Shown: one piece after another, positions 34,891 to 42,826 of the stretch
How the letters are laid out: every line of letters begins with the position of its first letter
Numbering within the stretch: the stretch's first letter is position 1
Program-made: the position numbers and the translations under genes
From: an uncultured Bacteroidales bacterium
GTDB taxonomy: Bacteria > Bacteroidota > Bacteroidia > Bacteroidales > Muribaculaceae
Direction: 5' to 3'
Assembly: GCA_902776835.1 (NCBI GenBank)
Contig: CACYRK010000014.1
Span: 1 to 62,259, forward strand
Length of the DNA: 62,259 bases
The notes under the pieces: model-generated
Database searches by the model: none
What the model saw: the letters and a program-made list of their open reading frames with translations, nothing else
What the model was told of the DNA's origin: nothing

Positions 34891-36276
34891 ATGCAAGATT
34901 CTATATACAACAGTCTCGACCAAGACTCGGGATTCGAGGATACCAAGAAGCAACCCACCATTATCAAGGTGGTGGGCGTGGGTGGCGGCGGTAACAACGC
35001 CATCAACCACATGTATGCGCAAAATGTCGATGGCGTCTCGTTTGTCGTGATCAATACCGACCGGCAGGCACTGAGCATGTCGCCCGTGCCTAACCGCTTG
35101 CTCATCGGACCCAACACCACCAAGGGCCTGGGTGCCGGCAACAAGCCCGAGATTGGCAAGCAGGCCGCCGAGGAGAGTTGCGAGGACATCCTCAACCTCT
35201 TCGAGGATGAGACCAAGATGGTCTTCGTCACCGCCGGTATGGGTGGCGGAACAGGAACGGGTGCCGCTCCCGTGGTGGCCAGACTGGCGCACGAGCGCGG
35301 CGTGCTCACCGTGGGCATCGTGACCATTCCGTTCCTCTTCGAGGGCACCAAGAAAATCCTAAAGGCGCTCGACGGTGCCGAGGAGATGGGAAAATACGTC
35401 GACGCTCTGCTGATTATCAACAACCAGCGACTCATCGACATCTATCCCGACCTCGACTTCAACAACGCATTCGGCAAGGCCGACGACACACTGTCGACGG
35501 CGGCTCGCTCAATCAGCGAACTGATTACCGCTGAGGGTAAGATTAACCTCGACTTCAACGACGTGAACACCACGTTGCGCAATGGCGGCGTGGCAATCAT
35601 CAGTTCGGGTTACGGCGAGGGTGAGCACCGCGTGACCAAGGCCATCGAGGACGCTCTGGAGTCGCCGCTGCTCAAGAACCGCGACGTGTACGGCTCGCAG
35701 AAGATCCTTATCAACGTGTACTACAACCCCGACTCGCAAAATCCGTTCAAGACCAGCGAGTTGAGCGAGATGCAGGAGTTTATGGCAAACTTCAGCCAGG
35801 ATGTGGACGTGATCACTGGTGTGGCCTACGACAATACGCTCGACGACCAAATCAAGATTACCGTGCTCGCCGCCGGATTCAACGTCAGTTACGAGAACGA
35901 GGCACCAAAGGAACCTCGCAGCCTCAAGAGCCAGCGACGCGACAGCGAGTCGGCAGTCCCGGCAGCCGCTCCGCGCCCCGACGACCTGGAGCGTCTAACA
36001 CAAGAATATGGCGGACAAGCCATCACCGAGATGCAAACCAAGAAGAACGAGGCACAATATGTGCTGCTCACTGCCGAGGATATCGACAATGACGAATTAA
36101 TCGACCTGCTCGAGCGCACACCGGCCTACAAGCGCAAGCCGGCCGAGAAAAGCGCAATTCGCGACACGCGCGCCAAGGCAGCCCAGAGGGCACAAGAGAA
36201 GGCCAGCATCGAAGCATCGCGACCGGCACAGCGCAAGCCCACCACCGGCACCATCGACTTCGAGGCAATCTCGTGA
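34891..36276 (+). CDS. ftsZ: Cell division protein FtsZ
   Basis: 461 residues, tubulin-like GTPase that forms the Z ring. IIKVVGVGGGGNNAINHM (first GTP loop), the signature GMGGGTGTGAAPVVA, NNQRLIDIYPDLDFNNAF and the GTPase core to about residue 325 are standard. The C-terminal 130 residues are charged, with Ala/Lys/Arg-rich spacer (PAEKSAIRDTRAKAAQRAQ) and end in TGTIDFEAIS; the IPxF-type peptide seen in many FtsZ proteins is not obvious, as in other Bacteroidetes. Confidence 0.97.
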   Translation: MQDSIYNSLDQDSGFEDTKKQPTIIKVVGVGGGGNNAINHMYAQNVDGVSFVVINTDRQALSMSPVPNRLLIGPNTTKGLGAGNKPEIGKQAAEESCEDILNLFEDETKMVFVTAGMGGGTGTGAAPVVARLAHERGVLTVGIVTIPFLFEGTKKILKALDGAEEMGKYVDALLIINNQRLIDIYPDLDFNNAFGKADDTLSTAARSISELITAEGKINLDFNDVNTTLRNGGVAIISSGYGEGEHRVTKAIEDALESPLLKNRDVYGSQKILINVYYNPDSQNPFKTSELSEMQEFMANFSQDVDVITGVAYDNTLDDQIKITVLAAGFNVSYENEAPKEPRSLKSQRRDSESAVPAAAPRPDDLERLTQEYGGQAITEMQTKKNEAQYVLLTAEDIDNDELIDLLERTPAYKRKPAEKSAIRDTRAKAAQRAQEKASIEASRPAQRKPTTGTIDFEAIS

Positions 36277-36308
36277 CACTTAACACAGAATATTTACTTA
36301 GCAAGATA

Positions 36309-37580
36309 ATGTTAACCTTACAATTAATCAACGAAAATCCCGAGGCGGTGATCGAGCGCCTCGCGGTGAAACATTTCGACGCGCGCGAGCCAATTATGCG
36401 CGTCGTCGAACTCGACAAGCAGCGCCGCGCAGCGCAGAAGGTGCGCGACGACAATGCTGCACAACTCAATAAACTGGCTGCACAAATCGGCGCCCTGATG
36501 AAGCAGGGCCAGCGCGAACAGGCCGAGGCTGTGAAGCAACAAGTGGCAACTCTCAAGGCCGACAACAAGACTATCGAGGACCGCGTCAAGGCCGCACAGG
36601 ACGAAATCACCGAAATCCTGCTCAGCGTGCCTAACGTGCCCTATGCCGGTGTGCCCGAGGGACGCACCGCCGAGGACAACGTGGTCGAAAAGACCGGAGG
36701 ACCGATGCCCGACCTCGGACCCGACGCATTGCCGCACTGGGACTTGGCCCGCAAATATAACCTTATCGACTTCGACCTGGGTGTGAAAATCACCGGTGCC
36801 GGCTTCCCTGTGTACATCGGAAAGGGAGCACGCCTGCAACGCGCACTCATCCAGTTCTTCCTCGACCAGGCTGGCGAGGCCGGATACACCGAGATTCAGC
36901 CGCCTTACGTGGTCAACGAGGATTCGGGCTTGGGCACTGGCCAATTGCCCGACAAGGAAGGACAGATGTACCACTGCCAAGTCGACAATTTCTACCTCAT
37001 ACCCACCGCCGAGGTGCCTGTGACCAACATCTATCGCGACGTGATCATCCCGCAGGACGAGTTGCCAAAGAAAAACTGCGCTTACTCGGCTTGCTTCCGT
37101 CGTGAGGCCGGCAGTTACGGCAAGGATGTGCGCGGACTGAACCGCCTGCACCAGTTCGACAAGGTGGAAATCGTGCGCATCGAGCGCCCCGAGGACTCTT
37201 ATGCCGCTCTCGAGGAGATGAAGGACCATGTGCAGGGCTTGCTCGACAAGTTGGGCCTGCCCTGGCACATCCTGCGCCTGTGTGGTGGCGACATGAGTTT
37301 CACCAGTGCCATCACCTTCGACTTCGAGGTGTGGAGTGGGGCACAGAAGCGCTGGCTCGAGGTCAGTTCGGTGTCCAACTTCGAGACCTACCAGGCCAAC
37401 CGCCTGAAGTGCCGCTATCGTGGCGACGACAAGAAGACGCATCTGTGCCACACGCTCAACGGGTCGGCACTGGCGCTGCCGCGAATCATGGCCGCTCTGC
37501 TCGAGAACAACCAGACGCCCGAAGGCATCCGCATTCCCGAGGTGCTGCACCGCTACACTGGGTTCACCATCATCGACTGA
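36309..37580 (+). CDS. serS: Seryl-tRNA synthetase
   Basis: 423 residues from the ATG at 36309 (MLTLQLINENPEAVIERL), which matches the family N-terminus; an in-frame ATG at 36273 overlapping ftsZ would add 12 residues. Class II synthetase charging tRNA-Ser. The N-terminal helical arm (about 28-100) is a long coiled coil rich in Gln/Lys/Ala. Motif 2 is FRREAGSYGKDVRGLNRLHQ; motif 3 is GSALALPRIMAALLENNQ. It follows ftsZ by 32 bases without a terminator and is probably the last gene of the cluster transcript, ending at the terminator at 37633. Confidence 0.96.
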   Translation: MLTLQLINENPEAVIERLAVKHFDAREPIMRVVELDKQRRAAQKVRDDNAAQLNKLAAQIGALMKQGQREQAEAVKQQVATLKADNKTIEDRVKAAQDEITEILLSVPNVPYAGVPEGRTAEDNVVEKTGGPMPDLGPDALPHWDLARKYNLIDFDLGVKITGAGFPVYIGKGARLQRALIQFFLDQAGEAGYTEIQPPYVVNEDSGLGTGQLPDKEGQMYHCQVDNFYLIPTAEVPVTNIYRDVIIPQDELPKKNCAYSACFRREAGSYGKDVRGLNRLHQFDKVEIVRIERPEDSYAALEEMKDHVQGLLDKLGLPWHILRLCGGDMSFTSAITFDFEVWSGAQKRWLEVSSVSNFETYQANRLKCRYRGDDKKTHLCHTLNGSALALPRIMAALLENNQTPEGIRIPEVLHRYTGFTIID

Positions 37581-37632
37581 AATCACTCATTATCAACTGA
37601 TTCACTCGCCACCCACGGGTGGCAATACAAAG

Positions 37633-37662
37633 AACTACGGAGCACCACTCCGTAGTTTTTTT
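37633..37662 (+). terminator. Rho-independent terminator of the cluster
   Basis: Stem AACTACGGAG (37633-37642) with CTCCGTAGTT (37648-37657), 5-base loop, then a T-run. A second hairpin, GCCACCC/GGGTGGC, lies just upstream (37607-37622). Confidence 0.92.
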
Positions 37663-37780
37663 AATGTGTGAAAAAAACGGGTCCAATAAGTCCAATAGTT
37701 CGAATGTGACATGTGGACCCCATTTCAAATGCCTCCGCTGTTTTTTGCTCTAAAATTGGAGCAAGCGCAATTATTTTCAT

Positions 37781-37788
37781 TACCTTTG
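37781..37788 (+). promoter_or_regulatory. -7 box for the DUF6155 gene
   Basis: TACCTTTG fits TAnnTTTG, 28 bases upstream of the ATG at 37816, with TTGGA at 37756 as a possible -33 element. Confidence 0.6.
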
Positions 37789-37815
37789 TCGAAATAACAA
37801 TAACTCTTCACAATT

Positions 37816-38337
37816 ATGTCGAAAACCGAAGTTAAGAAATACATTAAAGAGCTTGGCGCCGACTCGTTGCGGCAGATGATTCTTGATCTGTACAGCTACA
37901 GCAGTGAAGCGAAGGAGTTTCTGGATTACCATGCCAATCCCGACGACCAAAAGATGGCCGCCAAATGCATTGAGGTGATTGACAGGGAGTTCCGCCCCTC
38001 CTATCACTATCGTCGTCTCACATTTGGCAAAAGCAAGAAAGCTATCAGCAATTTCAAAAAACTCGACCCCCATCCAGGCATCCTCGCCGACGTGATGATT
38101 TATATGCTGACGAGTGCTGTTGAAACGGCCGGGATTTGGGGGAATGTGGAAGAATCGTTTGCTAACTCATTAGGCAACAACTACAAGGCAATAATAGAGT
38201 TCCTGGCCAAGCAAGGCCTTCTCGATGAGTATAAAAGAGCGATGACAGAGCTCGCTCACGATGTTGACTCCTTCGGCTACGGCGTAGGGTTTGGAGTATA
38301 CGACCTATACGAGAAACACTACGGCGTACGCCCTTAA
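37816..38337 (+). CDS. DUF6155-like protein
   Basis: 173 residues, cytoplasmic, no signal or membrane segment. Opening MSKTEVKKYIKELGADSLRQMILDL and the middle YRRLTFGKSKKAISNFKKLDP, followed by LADVMIYMLTSAVE and a helical C-terminus with SFGYGVGFGVYDLYEKHYG, match a family of small helical proteins in Bacteroidetes that I recall as DUF6155. Function unknown. It has its own promoter and is A+T-richer than the cluster before it. Its stop codon TAA at 38335-38337 overlaps the first two bases of the inverted-repeat element at 38336. Confidence 0.65.
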   Translation: MSKTEVKKYIKELGADSLRQMILDLYSYSSEAKEFLDYHANPDDQKMAAKCIEVIDREFRPSYHYRRLTFGKSKKAISNFKKLDPHPGILADVMIYMLTSAVETAGIWGNVEESFANSLGNNYKAIIEFLAKQGLLDEYKRAMTELAHDVDSFGYGVGFGVYDLYEKHYGVRP

Positions 38338-38854
38338 CTGGGTCAAAAAATACAGTTTTTTATTAGTGTCCATGGAAAAAACCTGCAATAGTTAATAATA
38401 TGATGAAATTCAGTTAATTATCAGTACCATTGTTAAATAGGGCTGGTATTTGCTCATATTTTGGCAACGCAAAAATAGCGTTGAAAACGCTGTCGGGTCG
38501 AAAATTCGACTCTATGTTAAAGACCATGCGAGCGACCTCGAAGAGGTGCGACGCTTGGTCACAGAGCATCAGCATAAATGTGCCTCGAAGAGGAACTTTA
38601 TGGCTGTAAATTAGATGGTTGGCAAAAGGAGTACGACTTAACAAAGTTCCTCTTCGAAGCACGTGTTGAGTGCAGCCTTGGACCAAGCTGCGAACCCCGC
38701 TAGGGTTCTTGCATGGTCTTTAACACAAAATGCATCGTCGATGCATTGAGCGCCTTCGACGCTTTTTGCCATCATACAACATTACCAGACACTAAACGCA
38801 GTTTTGGAGAAAAATAAGCGATAATTCTCCAAAACTGTGTTTTTTGACCCAGTT
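38336..38854. mobile_element. 519-bp segment with 23-bp terminal inverted repeats (MITE-like)
   Basis: Left end AACTGGGTCAAAAAATACAG plus TTT (38336-38358) is the inverse of 38832-38854 with one mismatch in 23. Inside are further strong inverted repeats: a 20-bp arm at 38580-38599 with 38643-38662 (one mismatch), the palindrome AATGCATCG-T-CGATGCATT at 38729-38747, AGCGTT/AACGCT near 38480, and a 13-bp hairpin at 38799-38837. No transposase and no convincing gene is present. No target duplication is evident. A nonautonomous element is the simplest reading; a structured RNA is the alternative. With the inverted repeat at 38881-38964, this fills the 687-bp gap to 39025. Confidence 0.5.
38799..38845 (+). 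terminator. Hairpin with T-run near the right end of the inverted-repeat segment
   Basis: CAGTTTTGGAGAA (38799-38811) pairs perfectly with TTCTCCAAAACTG (38825-38837) around a 13-base loop and is followed by TGTTTTTT. It looks like a Rho-independent terminator on the plus strand, about 460 bases after the DUF6155 stop. Confidence 0.6.
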
Positions 38855-38880
38855 TTGGAGATCTATCGGCATCAAAAATG

Positions 38881-38964
38881 ATAATTGTCCTTAGTTGTCC
38901 ATTATGTTGTCCTTAATTGTCTCGAAACCCATCAGGCGGAAAAAAGACAACTAAAGACAATTAT
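38881..38964. repeat. 19-bp inverted repeat
   Basis: ATAATTGTCCTTAGTTGTC (38881-38899) is the inverse of 38946-38964 with one mismatch, separated by 46 bases that contain two more GTCC/TTAATTGTC motifs. It lies just beyond the 3' end of the C10 peptidase gene (minus strand) and may help end that transcript. Confidence 0.55.
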
Positions 38965-39024
38965 CAAAGACAATTTGCGACTATTATCTATAAAAAGCAC
39001 CCTTTTTGTCGCTCATTGTCTATT

Positions 39025-40770
39025 CTATTTTCCTAAAAGCAGATTGATGAGTTGGTTCAGGTCGTTGCCGTCACAACTGCCACTGCTGTCAAGGTCGGCG
39101 CGGCCACCGTAGTTGTCGGCATTATCCTTGCCGAGGATAATGTTGATTAATATGTTGAGGTCTATGCCGTCAAGTGAGCCGCTGTTATCCACATCGCCCC
39201 TTCTGTACTCTTCAAGACTGAAATAAGCCACTCCATCCTTCACCTCCATCAAGATATAGCCCGGATGGCCAACGGGGCATAAGAACGGCGTGTAAGTCGC
39301 CTTGTTGTCGGTCGAGAACGCCCATTTCAGGTGATATCGCCCATTAGCAAGATCAGACGGCAACCAAAAACTGTAACCACCAACGTACTCCATACTCCAT
39401 CTAATTTCGTTAATATCATGGGTTTCCATATAATCTTTTACAACTATGCTTTCGCTCTCATTCAAAATTAACAATCCCAAGTGCAAACTATTACAATTGC
39501 TTTTTATTGCAAAGGCATATTTCAAGGATATGCGTGCTACGTCTCCAAGATTTGCTTGAAGATAATCTTGCATAGGATTGAAATCGAAACAACAACCTAC
39601 CAACGGAGCATTCTTGCCACTTCCAGTATTAGGCTGGATGCCAATAACGGCTTCCTGGTTGTTAATGAATGTACCTGATGCGCTTGTTAAAAAATAACCA
39701 TCATCAATACCACTCCATCCCCAGTTAATGTGGAAATATCCACTATTATCGTAGCCGTCTAAAACAAAAGCATGGCCTTCATTCTCGGAATATCCGACAT
39801 AAAGAATAGGACGTTCGCAGTCTAATTCGTTACGGAGTGTATTATCCCATGAATCAGAATCATATATAATTTCATATGATTCACGATTCAAATGTTGAAA
39901 TCCACTATCATAATTGAAATGGTTTAAAATAGCAGACGCAACCATGTAGGTAAAAGCGTAACTGGTGGGGCCATAATTCATATGGAGGGCATGGCCCACG
40001 TCTCTCATCAGCGTGGCAACGGCTGTAGCTTGCTCGTCGCTGTATTCATAATAATCACTATCCCAACATTCTCCACTAGAATTAGACCAAAGCAAATAGT
40101 AAACGTTGCCATATCCATCTAGCATTTTGTCCCACTGATAGGTGCTTTGGCTGAAGTCGCAACTGAGCTGAGTACCGTTGTTCTCCCATTCGTAAGTTTC
40201 ACTGCCAATGCCTCTCTCTGGCCAGTTGTGATATTTCATAATTTGCGCCAAAGCAGTAGCGACACAACCTGTTACTGTTTTTTCACCATCAAGTGTTGGG
40301 CAAAGATTGTTGTATGGTTCTTTTTGGCCCCATTTGGTGGTGAGTAGGGGCTCGACGCTGGTGGACAGACGTTTTGGTTGGCGTGCCAATTCGGGATGCT
40401 GACGCAATTGCAAGAGTTGTTGCTGGTACTGTTCGAGCCAGTACTGCACATTGCATGGAAGATTGTCCATATCCATGTTGCTATGGTCGCTGTAGGCCAG
40501 CACCGGAGTGCCAGCATCGTCACCTGCTACGATAACAAATCCATTTCCGCCCTCGCGATTGAACACATAGAAGTCGGTAGCTTGGTCTACCGTGTTGATT
40601 GCCGTGTGGCTAAGCGTGAACGGATTGGTAGCCGTGCTGGGTGCGCGGTGTGAACCGTTGGCGACAAACTCGTTGGCAATGCTCAAAGCTTGCTCGGGAG
40701 TGACGTGATTGCCCCAAGCACAAAGGCTTGCCCCAAGCAGCAAAGCAATGGTAGTAATTTTCGTATTCAT
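39025..40770 (-). CDS. C10 (streptopain-like) cysteine peptidase with dockerin-like C-terminus
   Basis: 581 residues. Signal peptide MNTKITTIALLLGASLCAWG. A propeptide of the streptopain inhibitor type (about 21-140) has VTPEQALSIANEFV and FYVFNREGGNGFVIVAGDD. The catalytic domain follows: KWGQKEPYNNLCP, catalytic Cys169 in TVTGCVATALAQIMKY, catalytic His333 in NEGHAFVLDGYD, and INWGWSG with the conserved Trp. A beta-sandwich segment leads to the C-terminal 57 residues with two calcium loops, DVDNSGSLDGIDLN and DLDSSGSCDGNDLN, each followed by a LIN-helix and LGK. It is a secreted, self-activating peptidase of the SpeB/PrtT kind. The gene is A+T-rich. It begins 33 bases after higA on the same strand. 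Confidence 0.9.
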   Translation of the reverse strand: MNTKITTIALLLGASLCAWGNHVTPEQALSIANEFVANGSHRAPSTATNPFTLSHTAINTVDQATDFYVFNREGGNGFVIVAGDDAGTPVLAYSDHSNMDMDNLPCNVQYWLEQYQQQLLQLRQHPELARQPKRLSTSVEPLLTTKWGQKEPYNNLCPTLDGEKTVTGCVATALAQIMKYHNWPERGIGSETYEWENNGTQLSCDFSQSTYQWDKMLDGYGNVYYLLWSNSSGECWDSDYYEYSDEQATAVATLMRDVGHALHMNYGPTSYAFTYMVASAILNHFNYDSGFQHLNRESYEIIYDSDSWDNTLRNELDCERPILYVGYSENEGHAFVLDGYDNSGYFHINWGWSGIDDGYFLTSASGTFINNQEAVIGIQPNTGSGKNAPLVGCCFDFNPMQDYLQANLGDVARISLKYAFAIKSNCNSLHLGLLILNESESIVVKDYMETHDINEIRWSMEYVGGYSFWLPSDLANGRYHLKWAFSTDNKATYTPFLCPVGHPGYILMEVKDGVAYFSLEEYRRGDVDNSGSLDGIDLNILINIILGKDNADNYGGRADLDSSGSCDGNDLNQLINLLLGK

Positions 40771-40803
40771 AGTAATGTGTATTAAGATGTGAGTATTTGC
40801 ATG

Positions 40804-41169
40804 TCAGAATACGCAGGCCCAGCCGAATTTGCGCGCCAGTTCCTGCAACAACTTGCGGTCACGCGCCGGTAAAGTTACCGCTATTGTTTCTTGCTGGTTG
40901 TCACGTTCGGTAATTAATGATGTGTCGAGATTATAATGAGTCTGCATATTCAGCCATATCTCAGCCGGTATAGCAAGCGCCTGTTCCAAGGCGTTAGCAA
41001 CGCTCATTGATATTGCACGCTTGCCGTTGATGGTCTCGCTGAGAACCGATTGCTTGATGCCAGTTGCGACTGAAAGCTGTTTCTGCGTCATCGAGCGTGC
41101 TTTCAATTCATCCCTTATCATTTCGCCAGGATGTGTGGCCACGAAAGGAGTTATCGTTTTGTTATTCAT
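40804..41169 (-). CDS. higA: HigA-family antitoxin
   Basis: 121 residues from the ATG at 41169, whose first bases overlap the end of the toxin gene by 8. The helix-turn-helix is of the HigA/VapI type: TPFVATHPGEMIRDELKARS, MTQKQLSVATGIKQSVLSET, INGKRAISMSVANALEQAL. The C-terminal half (AIPAEIWLNMQTHYNLD and beyond) is the usual dimer/toxin-contact region. HigA proteins repress their own operon and neutralise HigB. An earlier ATG at 41187 lies inside the toxin gene. Confidence 0.88.
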   Translation of the reverse strand: MNNKTITPFVATHPGEMIRDELKARSMTQKQLSVATGIKQSVLSETINGKRAISMSVANALEQALAIPAEIWLNMQTHYNLDTSLITERDNQQETIAVTLPARDRKLLQELARKFGWACVF

Positions 41170-41479
41170 AATGCTTGGAGATTTCAAAAAATAATGCGTT
41201 TACAACAATTCCATTACCATCGGGAAAACTATAGAAGAGCAAGCGATATTGGTCGTTAATCCAAACGGTGTCAACGCCTTTAAGATCGCCCTTCTTTTTT
41301 TCGTAATGAAGCGACTTTATAAGAAATAAGTCTTCGATACGACGAGCTGCTCTTATAAAGTTTACTACTTTGATGTACCGCTTAACGATGTCTTTTGATA
41401 ACTTCTTGTATTTATTATCTTTTGTGACACCGCTTACGTATAGTTCTTCTAACGCTGCATTGTCAAATTCTATGTTCAT
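41162..41479 (-). CDS. higB: HigB-family toxin (RelE fold)
   Basis: 105 residues from the ATG at 41479. It begins MNIEFDNAALEELYVSG and continues YKKLSKDIVKRYIKVVNFI, SLHYEKKKGDLKGVDTVWIN and DQYRLLFYSF, the RelE/ParE-type toxin fold of ribosome-associated mRNA cleavage. Toxin-first order with overlap to the antitoxin gene is characteristic of higBA. A -7 box, TAACTTTG on the minus strand at 41511-41504, is 25 bases upstream, next to a 17-bp inverted repeat that could be the operator. Confidence 0.85.
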   Translation of the reverse strand: MNIEFDNAALEELYVSGVTKDNKYKKLSKDIVKRYIKVVNFIRAARRIEDLFLIKSLHYEKKKGDLKGVDTVWINDQYRLLFYSFPDGNGIVVNALFFEISKHYE

Positions 41480-41503
41480 TATGCATATAGTATTTTGACG
41501 TTG

Positions 41504-41511
41504 CAAAGTTA
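41504..41511 (-). promoter_or_regulatory. -7 box for higBA
   Basis: TAACTTTG on the minus strand, 25 bases upstream of the toxin ATG. Confidence 0.6.
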
Positions 41512-41512
41512 T

Positions 41513-41553
41513 AAAATAATTCGCAAAAAATTATCATTTTTGCGAATTATTTT
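41513..41553. promoter_or_regulatory. Perfect 17-bp inverted repeat between purC and higBA
   Basis: AAAATAATTCGCAAAAA (41513-41529) pairs with TTTTTGCGAATTATTTT (41537-41553) around a 7-base loop. It abuts the higBA -7 box, so it may be the HigA operator; it is also 28 bases past the purC stop and T-rich, so it may be the purC terminator. The two roles are not exclusive. Confidence 0.6.
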
Positions 41554-41580
41554 ATCCCGTGTTTGTGTTTTCTGTTATAA

Positions 41581-42534
41581 TTATCCTTGGCGGTGCTGGG
41601 CGAGCCAGGCGGTGACGTTGCGCTGGATGCGGGCGGCGAGGTCCTCGTCGGCGGGAGCGGCCTCGAAGCGCTCGCCGGTGATCTCCTCGTACAACTCGAT
41701 GTAGCGCTGTGCCACGCTCTGGCAGTATTGGTCGGTCATCTCGGGCACTTGTTGTCCGGGCTGCCCCATGAAGTCGTGCTCGATAAGCCATTGGCGCACA
41801 AACTCCTTGCTGAGTTGGCGCTGAGGCTCGCCATTGCGCAGACGCTCCTCGAAGCCGTCGGCGTAGAAGTAGCGGCTCGAGTCGGGGGTGTGAATCTCGT
41901 CCATGAGAATCACCTTGCCGTCGTACTTGCCAAACTCATACTTGGTGTCGACCAGAATCAGGCCCTTGCTGGCGGCAATCTCGCTGCCGCGCTTGAACAG
42001 GGCGCGCGTGTACTCCTCCATCACGGCATAGTCCTCGGCGCTTACCAGGCCCTGGGCGATAATCTCCTCGCGCGAGATGTTCTCGTCGTGGCCGGTCTCG
42101 GCCTTGGTGGTGGGGGTGATGATGGGCTCGGGGAAGGGCTGGTTCTCCTGCATGCCGTCGGGCAGAGGCACGCCGCACAGCATGCGGCAACCCTTGGCGT
42201 ACTCGCGCCATGCGCTACCGGTGAGGTAGCCGCGAATAATCATCTCGATTGGGAAACCCTCGCATTTCAGGCCCACGGTGACCATCGGGTCGGGCGTGGC
42301 GAGTTTCCAGTTGGGCACGATGTCGCTGGTGGCATCGAGGAAGCGCGCGGCAATCTGGTTGAGCACCTGCCCCTTGCTGGGAATGCCCTTGGGCAGCACT
42401 ACGTCGAAGGCGCTGATGCGGTCGGTAACAACCATCACCAGCAGTCGGTCGTCGATGTTATACACGTCGCGTACCTTGCCGTGGTACACACCACGCTGGC
42501 GCTCAAAATTGAAATCAGTATTTACAAGTGTCAT
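41581..42534 (-). CDS. purC: SAICAR synthase (phosphoribosylaminoimidazole-succinocarboxamide synthase)
   Basis: 317 residues, the longer yeast-like form found in Bacteroidetes. It joins CAIR and aspartate in purine synthesis. Motifs: [37 protein letters not shown] for ATP binding, [60 protein letters not shown] minus-strand TAATTTTG box lies at 42600-42593, implying a 58-base leader that includes a GGGG-AATG-CCCC hairpin (42571-42582) followed on the plus strand by seven T. Confidence 0.95.
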   Translation of the reverse strand: MTLVNTDFNFERQRGVYHGKVRDVYNIDDRLLVMVVTDRISAFDVVLPKGIPSKGQVLNQIAARFLDATSDIVPNWKLATPDPMVTVGLKCEGFPIEMIIRGYLTGSAWREYAKGCRMLCGVPLPDGMQENQPFPEPIITPTTKAETGHDENISREEIIAQGLVSAEDYAVMEEYTRALFKRGSEIAASKGLILVDTKYEFGKYDGKVILMDEIHTPDSSRYFYADGFEERLRNGEPQRQLSKEFVRQWLIEHDFMGQPGQQVPEMTDQYCQSVAQRYIELYEEITGERFEAAPADEDLAARIQRNVTAWLAQHRQG

Positions 42535-42570
42535 GATATAGTATTTAATGTGTTGTCGCGAAATGCTGCA

Positions 42571-42600
42571 GGGGAATGCCCCTTTTTTTGAGCAAAATTA
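42571..42600 (-). promoter_or_regulatory. purC promoter box and leader hairpin
   Basis: TAATTTTG on the minus strand (42600-42593) is a -7 match. Between it and the ATG at 42534 lies GGGG-AATG-CCCC (42571-42582) with an adjoining T7 on the plus strand. The rest of the 292-bp gap to 42826 contains CCGCC/GGCGG hairpins and the left direct repeat at 42753. Confidence 0.45.
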
Positions 42601-42752
42601 CTACTTTTCTCCAAATTACACAAGTACCCTCCATTGCGGCCGCCTTCGAACGGGAAATTGTCAGGGCGCCGTGTATTTGGTGCCGCCTACGGCGGGAAAT
42701 TTTAGAAAATTAATAAAAAAATTTCTGCCCATGTCCCTTTCCATATATTTTG

Positions 42753-42810
42753 TTAGGTGGTGAAATTTTTCATTATAATTTTTAATAAATCTCCGCCCGT
42801 TCAGGGCGCT
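42753..42810. repeat. Left copy of a ~57-bp imperfect direct repeat
   Basis: TTAGGTGGTGAAATTTTTC, then TTATAATTTTTAATAAAT, then CCGCCCGTTCAGGGCGCT. It matches 43271-43325 with a few substitutions and short indels, and includes a GCCC/GGGC hairpin. The two copies flank the GxxExxY gene. Confidence 0.7.
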
Positions 42811-42826
42811 GTCTAAAAAGATGTGG

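Noticed and set aside
38414..38686. 90-residue minus-strand frame inside the inverted-repeat segment
   Set aside because: It runs through the 20-bp inverted repeat and other hairpins; the sequence is better explained as noncoding structured DNA.
38660..38720. tRNA-like stretch with GGACCAAGC and GAACCCC
   Set aside because: It cannot be folded into a cloverleaf with paired acceptor and T arms of the right spacing.
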